64,000 nucleotides of DNA from Enterococcus sp. MMGLQ5-1. GTDB lineage: Bacteria; Bacillota; Bacilli; Lactobacillales; Streptococcaceae. The position numbers and the translations under genes are program-made. Shown here piece after piece: positions 17,862 through 26,545 of this stretch. The notes below the pieces were generated by a model. It saw only the letters and a list, made by a program, of their open reading frames with translations, was not told the DNA's origin and made no database searches. Where the stretch lies: contig NZ_JABJXU010000003.1 in assembly GCF_013155265.1 (NCBI RefSeq), forward strand, positions 124,001-188,000, in the 5' to 3' direction. Numbering within the stretch: position 1 is the stretch's first letter; each line of letters begins with the position of its first letter.

Positions 17862-18908
17862 TTATTCATTTATATCTAAAATAGACTGTCGTTCAATAAT
17901 TTCAGTGGTTAAAAGGACACGCCGAAAAATTGAAGGATTTTTGATTCGATTGTGGACAGTTTCAATGCCAATCTCGCCTGCCTCTTCAGTATAGACCTTA
18001 ACAGTTGTCAAGGGTGGTGTAATATATCTGGATACAGTTATATCATTGATTCCCATTAAGCTAATATCATCTGGGATATTAATGTGATGGTCAGTTAGAA
18101 CATGATTAATTCCGATTGCCATTGCATCATTTGCGGCAAGAATAGCGGTTGGCAGGTCATCCTGCCAGAGTGCTAGTGCTTTTGAGGTTAAGCTTTCACC
18201 ATTTGATACCTCTAATGGCATATTAGCATCCACAATAAAGTATTCGGGGCGAAAGATCTCTTTTTCCTCCATAAAGTCTAAATAGGCATTAGTAGTAGGT
18301 GCTCGAAATTTTCGATAGCCAAACATATCTAATGTTTCTTCTGCGCCAATAAATGCAATTTTACGATGCCCTTTTTGAAAAAGATATTCTAGAGCTGATA
18401 TGGTTGCATTCGTGAAATCGGTATTGACTGCATCAAAGGTTGTAATAGGAAAGCTAGAGCCTATTACGCATAAATTTTTAATCTTTTTACTAAGGGTATC
18501 TAGTTCTTTCTCATTATAATTCCCAATTGCAATACCACCAACGATGCTCTCACTTTCAATATCCTCTATATGATTCACCTTTAATAAATTATATCCCAGT
18601 TCAGTAGCTCTCTTTTCTGCCCCCAATCTAATTGATAAATAGTAGGCATCCTCTAACTCCTCAGATTCCTTATAACGCTGGATAACCGCAAGTGTATCAT
18701 TTTTTACAATTGCTTTAGAAGTCCGTTGTGCTTGTCGACCTTGCTTTCTTTTATCCTTATATTTGGTGTAGTTTAATTCCTCTGCAATTTCAAAAATCTT
18801 ACGTTTATTCTCTACGGTTATTGAAAGGGAATTATCCATATTTAGAACACGAGAAACAGTTGCAATTGACAAATTAGCCTTCTCTGCAATATCACTTAAT
18901 GTAGCCAT
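17862..18908 (-). CDS. LacI/GalR-family repressor of the uronate operon
   Basis: A 348-residue regulator with an N-terminal LacI helix-turn-helix (MATLSDIAEKANLSIATVSRVLN) and a periplasmic-binding-protein-like effector domain (about 65-340) with NDAMAIGINHVL and DISLMGIND. ATG 18908 follows AAAGGAGG by 6 bases; a TTG immediately before it is not needed. It is divergent from the operon beginning at 19124. The shared 215-base region contains repeated ACTAAAA/TTTTAGT elements that are candidate operators. By analogy with LacI regulators of GAG/uronate operons in streptococci it probably senses an oligosaccharide or pathway intermediate; this is inferred. Confidence 0.9.
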   Translation of the reverse strand: MATLSDIAEKANLSIATVSRVLNMDNSLSITVENKRKIFEIAEELNYTKYKDKRKQGRQAQRTSKAIVKNDTLAVIQRYKESEELEDAYYLSIRLGAEKRATELGYNLLKVNHIEDIESESIVGGIAIGNYNEKELDTLSKKIKNLCVIGSSFPITTFDAVNTDFTNATISALEYLFQKGHRKIAFIGAEETLDMFGYRKFRAPTTNAYLDFMEEKEIFRPEYFIVDANMPLEVSNGESLTSKALALWQDDLPTAILAANDAMAIGINHVLTDHHINIPDDISLMGINDITVSRYITPPLTTVKVYTEEAGEIGIETVHNRIKNPSIFRRVLLTTEIIERQSILDINE

Positions 18909-19051
18909 CAAGTACCTCCTTTCAAATTGAATTAATTAAGTAAATTGTATCATTTTTTACTAAAAAAACAAAGAACTATTGTATTTCAGCTCTTTGCTTT
19001 AGACTGACCAATATATTTTTAAAAATCTAAAAATAAATTTTACTAAAAATA

Positions 19052-19092
19052 TTGATTTTTAACTAAAAAAGAGGTAAAATAATTTTAGTTAA
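19052..19092 (+). promoter_or_regulatory. Promoter and palindromic operator of the uronate operon
   Basis: TTGATT (19052-19057) and TAAAAT (19075-19080) are spaced by 17 bases. TTAACTAAAA (19059-19068) lies inside the spacer and its exact inverse TTTTAGTTAA (19083-19092) lies just after the -10, so a repressor bound to both arms would block the promoter. Similar TTTTACTAAAA elements occur at about 18955 and 19038. Confidence 0.7.
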
Positions 19093-19107
19093 AGAAAACG
19101 CTTTCAA
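19093..19107 (+). promoter_or_regulatory. cre box (CcpA site) of the uronate operon
   Basis: AGAAAACGCTTTCAA is, on the other strand, TTGAAAGCGTTTTCT and fits the catabolite-responsive element consensus. It lies directly downstream of the promoter near the expected transcription start, a position where CcpA represses. Confidence 0.75.
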
Positions 19108-19123
19108 AAAGGTGGGTGATCTT

Positions 19124-19504
19124 TTGAAAAAATTAACTTTCTTTTTATGCTTAATCACATTAACAGGTGTTTTATCGAGCTGTGATAAACAGCAGGTTGA
19201 ACAATTTAATCAGGATACTTTAGATGAAAATGGAATTGTTTTGAAAGCTAAAGCTTATACCGATGAGCAATATAAGTTAGGTGAGGTCCCGCTTCATGAA
19301 TTTGTCCAAATAAAGGGAGAAATTACTAAAACAGATCAGAAAAATAATTTAATCAGTAAAAATACTCGTTTTATCTTAAAAACAGAACAGGGTAAATATC
19401 AAATTCTACATGGTGTAGACGAAAAGTTTAAAATTGGTGATACTGTCACTGTTTATGGTGAATATTATGGATTTATTAAGGCGATGAAAATAGAGCAGAG
19501 ATGA
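19124..19504 (+). CDS. Small lipoprotein with an OB-fold-like domain
   Basis: A 126-residue protein. The signal peptide MKKLTFFLCLITLTGV ends in the lipobox LSSC, so the mature protein should be lipid-anchored outside the membrane. The rest (about residues 50-126: FVQIKGEITK, FILKTEQGKYQI, FKIGDTVTVYGEYYG) resembles the tRNA_anti-like OB-fold domain found in small exported proteins. TTG 24 bases into the reading frame's longest form is the start, because AAAGGTGG lies 8 bases upstream. It is the first gene of the uronate operon. Binding of a saccharide or wall component at the surface is possible but unproven. Confidence 0.75.
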   Translation: MKKLTFFLCLITLTGVLSSCDKQQVEQFNQDTLDENGIVLKAKAYTDEQYKLGEVPLHEFVQIKGEITKTDQKNNLISKNTRFILKTEQGKYQILHGVDEKFKIGDTVTVYGEYYGFIKAMKIEQR

Positions 19505-19513
19505 GGTAATGGA

Positions 19514-21322
19514 TTGGACAAGCTGGGAAATACTATGAAATTTGATTCTTATGAAAATTTAAGTGACTCTTTCAAGCGGCTAACCTTCAATTTGAAAAAT
19601 TTTTATCAAGTAAGAAAGGGAAGATTGAAGCTTGGTACGCATGGTACGGTTTATAAAGAGGACACAAGGCAAATTGAAGGCTATTTAAGAGTTTTATGGG
19701 GTGTTGGTCCCTATTTAACACAAGCAAATGATTCAGAATTAAATCAAATTTATTTGGAGGGCATCACTGCTGGTACAGATCCTGATTCTGCTGATTATTG
19801 GGGAGATGTAACCGATTTTGACCAACTTCTAGTAGAAATGGCCTCCCTTGCTTTAACGTTAATTTTGATTAAAGCAAAAACATGGGATTTAATGACTGAA
19901 TTACAACAAAATAATCTAGCAAATTGGCTTCGTCAAATTAATGCACACACTATGCCAGATAATAATTGGCATTTCTTTAGAGTAATAGTTAATATAGCGT
20001 TGAAAAAATTAGATGTTGCTTATTCTCAAGCATTGATTGAATCAGATTTAGCACTAATGGATTCATATTATGATGGTGAGGGTTGGTATTATGATGGTCC
20101 TAAAACTCAAAGAGACTATTATATTCCTTGGGGTTTTCATTACTATAGCTTAATTTATGCAACAGTAATGGCTGAAGAAGACCCGAAACGGTCAGAATGC
20201 TTTAAATCACGAGCAAGAAAATTTGCTAAAAGCTATTATCATTATTTTGATAAGGATGGTGCGGCGATTCCTTTTGGCAGAAGCCTAACCTATCGTTTTG
20301 CTCAGGCGGCGTTTTGGTCTGCTTTGGTGTTTGCTGATGTTGAAGCCTTACCTTGGGGAGAGATTAAGGGTCTATATTCAAGAAATATGGCTTACTGGTT
20401 TAAACAAGCTATTCTAACGAGCGATGGCTTATTAAGTGTCGGTTATGCTTACGAAAATTTAACTATGGCTGAAGGGTATAATTCACCTGGTTCACCTTAT
20501 TGGGCTTATAAAGCTTTCTTACTTTTAGCAGTGCCCAAAAATCATCCATACTGGATTGTAGAGAATATACCCTATGCTACAAATGAGCAACAGTATTTTA
20601 GCCAACCGGGAAGAGCAATTTTAGCTCACACTTGTGAAAATCACCATACTTTAATGTATCCGTTTGGTCAGTCTGTATTTAATCAAAATCATAGTGCTGC
20701 AAAATATAGTAAATTTGTTTATTCAACAAAATTTGGCTTTAGCGTTCCGAAATCGACTTATCATTTTTATGAGAGTGCGCTAGATAGCGTCTTATCGGTT
20801 TCAGAGGATGACTCCTATTATCGTCCTAAAGCAAAAGATTTAGCGTTTGACGCAACTGAAGATTGGTTATCTTATGATTGGGCACCCTATCAAGATGTGA
20901 CAATTCATTCGATTATTATTCCTTGTGCTGATTATCATGTCAGAGTTCATCAAATAAATAACCAGCGATTACTTTTTGTTTATGATGCTGGCTTCAGTAA
21001 TTTATATGAGCAAGATGATAAACTCGAAACAAAAAAAATGGCAAGCTATCAGTCATCAGTTGGTATTAGTTCCATAGAAGCAGTATTGGGCTATGATCAA
21101 GGCATCGTGATAAGACCAGAGCCAAATACTAATTTACTATACAATCGGACATTGCTTCCAGTATTAAAGGCTCAGTTATCGGTTGGAAAACACTTATTAA
21201 TTTCTATTGTTGGTGGTATTACGGATGAAGCTTTGCAAAGCCCTAAACCTGTTGTTGAGATTAATAATCAAGAAGTGATTATTAAAGCACAAAAAAGGCT
21301 GGTGATTTCTTTAGATGTTTAA
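19514..21322 (+). CDS. DUF2264 family protein (probable intracellular polysaccharide-processing enzyme)
   Basis: A 602-residue protein without signal peptide. The DUF2264 region covers about residues 20-390 and shows DTRQIEGYLRVLWGVGPYL, the SADYWGD segment and DGEGWYYDGPKTQRDYYIPW. The remaining part is beta-rich. The family has an alpha/alpha-toroid-like pattern and is usually encoded in polysaccharide-degradation clusters, where a lyase or glycosidase role has been suspected. The neighbours (heparinase-like protein, GH88) support action on uronic-acid oligosaccharides in the cytoplasm. TTG 19514 is preferred because GAGG ends 7 bases upstream; ATG 19538 is an alternative. The gene overlaps the next by 8 bases. 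Confidence 0.8.
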   Translation: MDKLGNTMKFDSYENLSDSFKRLTFNLKNFYQVRKGRLKLGTHGTVYKEDTRQIEGYLRVLWGVGPYLTQANDSELNQIYLEGITAGTDPDSADYWGDVTDFDQLLVEMASLALTLILIKAKTWDLMTELQQNNLANWLRQINAHTMPDNNWHFFRVIVNIALKKLDVAYSQALIESDLALMDSYYDGEGWYYDGPKTQRDYYIPWGFHYYSLIYATVMAEEDPKRSECFKSRARKFAKSYYHYFDKDGAAIPFGRSLTYRFAQAAFWSALVFADVEALPWGEIKGLYSRNMAYWFKQAILTSDGLLSVGYAYENLTMAEGYNSPGSPYWAYKAFLLLAVPKNHPYWIVENIPYATNEQQYFSQPGRAILAHTCENHHTLMYPFGQSVFNQNHSAAKYSKFVYSTKFGFSVPKSTYHFYESALDSVLSVSEDDSYYRPKAKDLAFDATEDWLSYDWAPYQDVTIHSIIIPCADYHVRVHQINNQRLLFVYDAGFSNLYEQDDKLETKKMASYQSSVGISSIEAVLGYDQGIVIRPEPNTNLLYNRTLLPVLKAQLSVGKHLLISIVGGITDEALQSPKPVVEINNQEVIIKAQKRLVISLDV

Positions 21323-23009
21323 AATCCAAGATAGAGACTTCTGTCAGCCTTTAATGACTGAGATTAAGAATGCCTGGGGACAGCTGTCAGAAAAACCGAA
21401 AGTGTTAATGAATTTTCAAGATTTCATGTCTTTTTTTACAAGCGGTAATCGATTGAAATACGAAAAAATCTACTTTGATAGACGTAAGTCACTTTTGGTT
21501 AGCACATTTTATGCTTTAGAGGATGATTCGGAAGACTCAATCCAACAATTAGAGGATATAATCTATTCAATTTTGCAGGAGTATAGTTGGGCTTTACCTG
21601 CTCATATTGATTCACAGCAATTAAATCGTAATGGTATTAGTAGCTGTATTGATTTATTTGCGGCAGAAACAGCGCAGGCCCTATCTGAAATCGCCTATCA
21701 ATTTCAAGATAAGCTTTCCCCGGTGTTAATGACACTAATCAATGACGAGATAGAGAGGAGAATTATCCAGCCATTTGAGTCACAGGTCTGGGCGTGGGAA
21801 GCAAAGGAAAATAACTGGAGTGCGGTCATTGCTAGTAGTATTGGCATGACATTATTAAGGTTAGATTTTAGTCAAACAAAACGAAATAAATTATTAAAAC
21901 GTCTTGAAAAATCATTTCATAGCTTCTTTAGGGGATATGGTGAGGATGGTGCTTGTGTAGAAGGTGTTGGCTACTGGGCATATGGCTTCGGTTATTATAT
22001 ATATTTTGCAGAAACCTATTTATCAGTGACAGGAAAGCGAACCTATTTTGACTGGCCGAAGCTTAGGGCAATTGCTAAGTTTCCGTTTTACACGGAAGTT
22101 TCAAATGATTGTTTTATCCCATTCGGAGACTATAATGCTAGTGCTTTACCAACTGGTCTGCTAGCTATTCTAGTTTTAAGATTAGGAGTTGCCACCCCCA
22201 AGGTAGAACAGGTCACCCCACTGGATAGTGATGAATGCTATCGATTTGCACCAACATTTTTCAATTTAAAATATTCCCATGCAATTGAAGGTACACAGGA
22301 AAAAGAAACAATTCATTATTTTAAAGACAGCCAGTGGCTTGTTGCTAGAAGCAGAATAAAAAATACTTTTTTTGCAGCGCGTGGTGGGCGAAATGATGAA
22401 AGTCATAATCATAATGATTTAGGTCATTTCATTTATGGTGCACATGGGATATTTTTTTTAGCAGATTTAGGTGCGGGAGAGTATACAAAGGATTATTTCG
22501 ACGATTGTAAGCGTTATCAGTATTTTGTCAATAATAGCTTATCCCATTCGGTGCCGATTATTAATGCGCAGTTACAGCAGGCTGGCCCTTTTCAAGCTGA
22601 GCTAATTGACTTTACTCAAACTGAGGCTGAGTTACGATTTTCACTTGAATTGAAATCTGCTTATGCAAATAACCCTGAGTTACTAAGCTTTGAGCGAACT
22701 TTTTTGTTAAATTTGCAAACTTATCAATTGATAATAGAGGATAAATTTAAGTTTTCAACAGAATCAAATCATATTATTGAAAATTTTATCACGCGGTGTA
22801 AGGTGATTGCTGAAACAGAAAATAAAGTTTTAATTAGTGAAAAAAAATCTAGCTTGCGTATGAAGCTGCCGATTAAACCCGATATTAAACGAGTAACCTA
22901 CTCAAACCATCAAGGTAAAGCTGAGCCTGCATCATTAATTCAGAATGAATTTATTACGAATAATGAGCTAAAAGTAAGCTATCAAATTATTAATTATTTA
23001 GAGGAGTGA
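21315..23009 (+). CDS. Heparinase II/III-like protein, probable oligosaccharide lyase
   Basis: A 564-residue cytoplasmic protein (no signal peptide). The N-terminal helical part (to about residue 330) has the YGEDGACVEGVGYWAYGFGYY stretch typical of the alpha/alpha toroid. The C-terminal heparinase II/III domain has GGRNDESHNHNDLGHF at about 357-372, where conserved Asn/His residues lie, followed by beta-sheet. Such enzymes cleave uronic-acid glycosides by beta-elimination, leaving an unsaturated uronyl residue, which is what the next gene's product removes. The specific substrate cannot be read from the sequence. It overlaps the DUF2264 gene by 8 bases and is 4 bases from the GH88 gene. Confidence 0.87.
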   Translation: MFKIQDRDFCQPLMTEIKNAWGQLSEKPKVLMNFQDFMSFFTSGNRLKYEKIYFDRRKSLLVSTFYALEDDSEDSIQQLEDIIYSILQEYSWALPAHIDSQQLNRNGISSCIDLFAAETAQALSEIAYQFQDKLSPVLMTLINDEIERRIIQPFESQVWAWEAKENNWSAVIASSIGMTLLRLDFSQTKRNKLLKRLEKSFHSFFRGYGEDGACVEGVGYWAYGFGYYIYFAETYLSVTGKRTYFDWPKLRAIAKFPFYTEVSNDCFIPFGDYNASALPTGLLAILVLRLGVATPKVEQVTPLDSDECYRFAPTFFNLKYSHAIEGTQEKETIHYFKDSQWLVARSRIKNTFFAARGGRNDESHNHNDLGHFIYGAHGIFFLADLGAGEYTKDYFDDCKRYQYFVNNSLSHSVPIINAQLQQAGPFQAELIDFTQTEAELRFSLELKSAYANNPELLSFERTFLLNLQTYQLIIEDKFKFSTESNHIIENFITRCKVIAETENKVLISEKKSSLRMKLPIKPDIKRVTYSNHQGKAEPASLIQNEFITNNELKVSYQIINYLEE

Positions 23010-23013
23010 AAGC

Positions 23014-24165
23014 GTGATCCGAAATGACAGAGCAAAAAATGAAGTATGGCTACAACAGCAATTGGATTACTGTTATCAAAAAATTAAGAGTAATTTAGAC
23101 GTTTTTTCAGATTTAGTACCTTCAGCTGCGAGTGAAAATCAAATTTTTCCAGCAGAAAAAAATATAGATTGGACAGCGAGCTTTTGGGTAGGTCAATTAT
23201 TTTTAGCAAAGGAGGGAACGAAAACTACAGATTTTGACGAAGTAATTGCGCTGCAGATTGAGTCATTCCAAAAGCGTTTAGATCAGCAAATTGAATTAGA
23301 AACACATGATATTGGGTTTCTTTATATCCTTTCAGCAGTTGCAGATTATAAGGTAAACGACAATTTAAAGTCTCGAGAGATGGCGATTAAAGCTGCGGAT
23401 TTATTGATGACCCGTTATAACGATAAGGCTCATATTATTCAAGCCTGGGGAGATTTAAATAATCCTGAGCAAAGTGGCAGAATGATTATTGACTGTCTTT
23501 TAAATTTACCATTATTGTATTTTGCTAGCATCGAAACTGGTGATCCAAAATATCATGAAGCGGCCTATCTGCACGCTAAGCAAACGCAAAAGTATATTGT
23601 TAGAGCAAATGCAACAACCTTTCATACATATTTTTTTGATGTTGAAACTGGTGCAGCTAAATTTGGTAAAACACAGCAGGGCTTTTCTGATGATTCCTGT
23701 TGGGCACGAGGACAGGCTTGGGGCATCTATGGCTTTACTCTAAGCTATCTATATACAGATGATGTTAGTTTTATTGATACTGCAATTCGACTTGCAGATT
23801 ATTTTATTGAAAAATTACCTGCGGATAAGGTGCCATACTGGGATTTGATATTTAGTGATGGCAGTGGAGAAGAACGAGATAGTTCAAGTGGCGCAATTGC
23901 GGTTTGTGGTCTATTAGAATTAGCAAAAGTATTGCCGCTTTCAAATCCAAAACGAAGTCATTATGAGGCGATTGCTTTAGAAATAATCGAATCTTTAGCC
24001 ATAAACTATACCACTAAACCTGTCCCAGAATCGAACGGACTATTGCTACATGGTGTATACGATAAAAATAGTAATAAGGGTGTCGATGAATGCATGAGCT
24101 GGGGAGATTATTACTATTTAGAAGCACTTATTAGACTTAATCAGGTATGGCGCAGTTATTTTTAA
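23014..24165 (+). CDS. ugl: GH88 unsaturated glucuronyl hydrolase
   Basis: A 383-residue alpha/alpha-barrel enzyme that removes 4,5-unsaturated glucuronate from the non-reducing end of lyase products by hydrating the double bond. The two catalytic aspartates appear as Asp99 in HDIGF and Asp160 in RMIIDCLLNLPLLY, with the same 61-residue spacing as in characterised UGL enzymes. DDSCWARGQAWGIYG and RDSSSGAIAVCGLLEL are also typical. There is no signal peptide, so hydrolysis is intracellular. GTG 23014 follows GAGGAG. The product feeds kduI and kduD in the same locus. Confidence 0.93.
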   Translation: MIRNDRAKNEVWLQQQLDYCYQKIKSNLDVFSDLVPSAASENQIFPAEKNIDWTASFWVGQLFLAKEGTKTTDFDEVIALQIESFQKRLDQQIELETHDIGFLYILSAVADYKVNDNLKSREMAIKAADLLMTRYNDKAHIIQAWGDLNNPEQSGRMIIDCLLNLPLLYFASIETGDPKYHEAAYLHAKQTQKYIVRANATTFHTYFFDVETGAAKFGKTQQGFSDDSCWARGQAWGIYGFTLSYLYTDDVSFIDTAIRLADYFIEKLPADKVPYWDLIFSDGSGEERDSSSGAIAVCGLLELAKVLPLSNPKRSHYEAIALEIIESLAINYTTKPVPESNGLLLHGVYDKNSNKGVDECMSWGDYYYLEALIRLNQVWRSYF

Positions 24166-24226
24166 TTTTTGGTAATAAAATTTTTTTATATTAAATATTC
24201 GGTTAGCCGAAAAAAAGGAGAAAGAT

Positions 24227-25492
24227 ATGAAATCATGGAAAAAAATTTTAGGTACAGCTGCAGTAGCTAGCTTAGCTACAGTGTTATTGGTTGGATGCGG
24301 TAAGAAAAATTCATCCGATAGTGATAGCTCGGATAAAACCTTGAAGGTTTCTGTTTGGAATTATGATACAACGCCTGAATTTAAAGCCTTGTTTGCAGCC
24401 TTTGAAAAAGAAAATCCGGGGGTAAAGATTGAACCAGTTGACATTGCGGCAGATAACTATGATGAAAAATTGACAACAATGCTTTCAAGCGGTGATAAGA
24501 CAGATGTTTTAACTATGAAAAATTTAAATACATATTCGCAGTTTGCTTATCGCAATCAATTGAAGGATTTGACATCACATATCAAAGAAATTGATACGGA
24601 TGCGGCAGCAGATACCTATAAAATGTATGATATTGAAGGAAAAACATACGCACAACCTTATCGGACAGATTTTTGGGTACTTTATTATAATAAAGCTTTA
24701 TTAGAAAAAGCTGGTATCACTGATGTTTCAAATCTTACGTGGGATGACTATGTAAAATATGCGAAACAATTAACTGATTCAAGTAACGGCGTCTATGGTG
24801 CTTATCAACATACATGGCGTTCAGTAATTCAAGCAATTGCAGGTGCACAAAATGATGCGAATTTAATTGACCCTAGCTATGATTTCTTCAAACCTTATTA
24901 CGAACGGACATTAGACTTGCAAAACTCTAAAGCAATTATGGATTACGGTACTGCTAAATCAACCCAAGTCACTTATGCTTCGCAATTTAATGGTGAAAAA
25001 GCTGCGATGATGTATATGGGTACATGGTTCATGGCAGCAGTTATTCAAGAAAAAGAAGCAGGTACTTCAAATGTTGATTGGTCAATTGCGCCGATTCCTC
25101 AAAAGGAAAAAGGTAAAATCACAACATTTGGTTCACCAACTGGTTTTGCAATTAATAAAAATGCTAAAAATTCCAAACTTGCACAAAAGTTCTTAGATTT
25201 TACTTCTGGTGAAAAAGGTGCCAAGGTATTGGCAGAAACAGGTGTTGTACCAAGCTACCGTACAGATGAAATTAATGAAATTTATTTCTCTAAAAAAGGT
25301 ATGCCGACAGATGAGGTTGCATTAAAAGCCTTCTCACCTGATAAAATTGCGGTTGAGTTTCCAGTTGATAAAAATGGTGGCGCAATTGATAAAATTTTAC
25401 AAGAAGAAAATGATTTAATTCTTGTTGGCGATACAACACCAGCAGATGGGATTAAAGAAATGGAAAGTCGTGTTAAATCAGAGGTTGAATAA
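24227..25492 (+). CDS. ABC transporter sugar-binding lipoprotein
   Basis: A 421-residue family 1 extracellular solute-binding protein. A lipoprotein signal peptide with lipobox VGCG (Cys25) anchors it outside the membrane, followed by a Ser/Asp linker and the bilobed binding fold (VSVWNYDTTPEFKALF, MMYMGTWFMAAV). It should capture the oligosaccharide and deliver it to the permeases encoded just downstream. It follows the GH88 gene by 61 bases; a small hairpin TTCGGTTAGCCGAA precedes its AAGGAG ribosome site. A longer gap with a hairpin separates it from the permease genes. Confidence 0.93.
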   Translation: MKSWKKILGTAAVASLATVLLVGCGKKNSSDSDSSDKTLKVSVWNYDTTPEFKALFAAFEKENPGVKIEPVDIAADNYDEKLTTMLSSGDKTDVLTMKNLNTYSQFAYRNQLKDLTSHIKEIDTDAAADTYKMYDIEGKTYAQPYRTDFWVLYYNKALLEKAGITDVSNLTWDDYVKYAKQLTDSSNGVYGAYQHTWRSVIQAIAGAQNDANLIDPSYDFFKPYYERTLDLQNSKAIMDYGTAKSTQVTYASQFNGEKAAMMYMGTWFMAAVIQEKEAGTSNVDWSIAPIPQKEKGKITTFGSPTGFAINKNAKNSKLAQKFLDFTSGEKGAKVLAETGVVPSYRTDEINEIYFSKKGMPTDEVALKAFSPDKIAVEFPVDKNGGAIDKILQEENDLILVGDTTPADGIKEMESRVKSEVE

Positions 25493-25548
25493 AATCAGAT
25501 AGCAGGCTTTATATTGATGTTTGACTGATTTGGTTAATTCAGTATTTG

Positions 25549-25605
25549 ATGAGCAGAGCAATGTACTAGCAATTTTGATAATTGACTTCATTTGCTCTGC
25601 CTCAT
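25549..25605 (+). repeat. Intercistronic hairpin between binding-protein and permease genes
   Basis: ATGAGCAGAGCAATG (25549-25563) and CATTTGCTCTGCCTCAT (25589-25605) can pair imperfectly with two bulges around a 25-base loop. No long T tract follows. It probably protects or trims the upstream mRNA so that binding protein exceeds permease, a common arrangement in ABC importers. Confidence 0.5.
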
Positions 25606-25636
25606 GTTTAATTTTAATTACGTAAAGGAGTAATTG

Positions 25637-26533
25637 ATGGAAGCAGCACCGATTAGCAAAGCTAAAAAACAGCGTGAACGCAAGAATTTATTGACGGCCT
25701 ATTCATTTATTGCGCCTAATTTTATCGGATTCTTTATTTTTACTTTAATTCCAGTGATTTTTTCATTTGCTCTAGCCTTTTTGGAATGGGATTCATTTAC
25801 AGCACCAAAATTTGTTGGCTTAAGTAATTTTCAAAAAATGCTTCATGATACAACTTTTTGGATTTCATTTAAGAATACAATTTACTATACAGTTGGCGTT
25901 GTACCATTAACTTTGATTTGTTCATTGGGCTTGGCAATTCTTTTAAATCAAAAAATTAAAGGGATGAAATTTTTCAGAACAGCATTTTTCTTCCCATATG
26001 TTACCAGTTTAGTTGCGATAGCGGTTGTATGGAATATGCTATTTCATCCAACAATGGGCCCGATTAATCAATTTTTAAGAATTTTTATTGAAAATCCACC
26101 AGGCTGGACGACAACGACTGCTTGGGCGATGCCAGCTATTATTATCGTAAGTGTTTGGCGTGGTATGGGTTATTATATGATTTTATATTTAGCAGGCTTA
26201 CAAGGAATTCCAAAAGAGCTGTACGAGGCGGCATCAATAGACGGTGCTTCAAAGTGGAAGCAATTTTTAAATATCACCTTACCAAGCTTAAAGCCAACAA
26301 CCTTTTTCGTGACAATTATGCTAGTTATCAATTGTTTTAAAGTATTTGATTTGGTTCAGGTTATGACAGATGGCGGTCCAGGACGGGCAACTAATGTATT
26401 AGTTTATGATATTTACAATGAAGCCTTTGTTAATTTTAAATTCGGCTATGCTTCAGCAATTGCCTTTGTTTTATTTGTCTTAGTACTTGGTATTACAGTT
26501 GTTCAATTTAGCTTGAATGAGCGTTCAAAATAG
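25637..26533 (+). CDS. ABC sugar transporter permease (MalF/LacF type)
   Basis: A 298-residue inner-membrane protein with six predicted membrane segments, beginning at FIAPNFIGFFIFTLIPVIF. The EAA loop that docks the ATPase reads YEAASIDGASKWKQF with the conserved glycine. It forms the import channel with the next gene's product. ATG 25637 lies 6 bases after AAGGAG; the TTG directly before it is not needed. No ATP-binding subunit is encoded anywhere in this locus, so a shared MsmK-type ATPase encoded elsewhere is expected. Confidence 0.93.
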   Translation: MEAAPISKAKKQRERKNLLTAYSFIAPNFIGFFIFTLIPVIFSFALAFLEWDSFTAPKFVGLSNFQKMLHDTTFWISFKNTIYYTVGVVPLTLICSLGLAILLNQKIKGMKFFRTAFFFPYVTSLVAIAVVWNMLFHPTMGPINQFLRIFIENPPGWTTTTAWAMPAIIIVSVWRGMGYYMILYLAGLQGIPKELYEAASIDGASKWKQFLNITLPSLKPTTFFVTIMLVINCFKVFDLVQVMTDGGPGRATNVLVYDIYNEAFVNFKFGYASAIAFVLFVLVLGITVVQFSLNERSK

Positions 26534-26545
26534 GAGGTGTGATCA

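Noticed and set aside
19514-23009. Assigning a CAZy polysaccharide lyase family number to the lyase-like pair
   Set aside because: The fold type is readable but the family cannot be fixed without a profile search.
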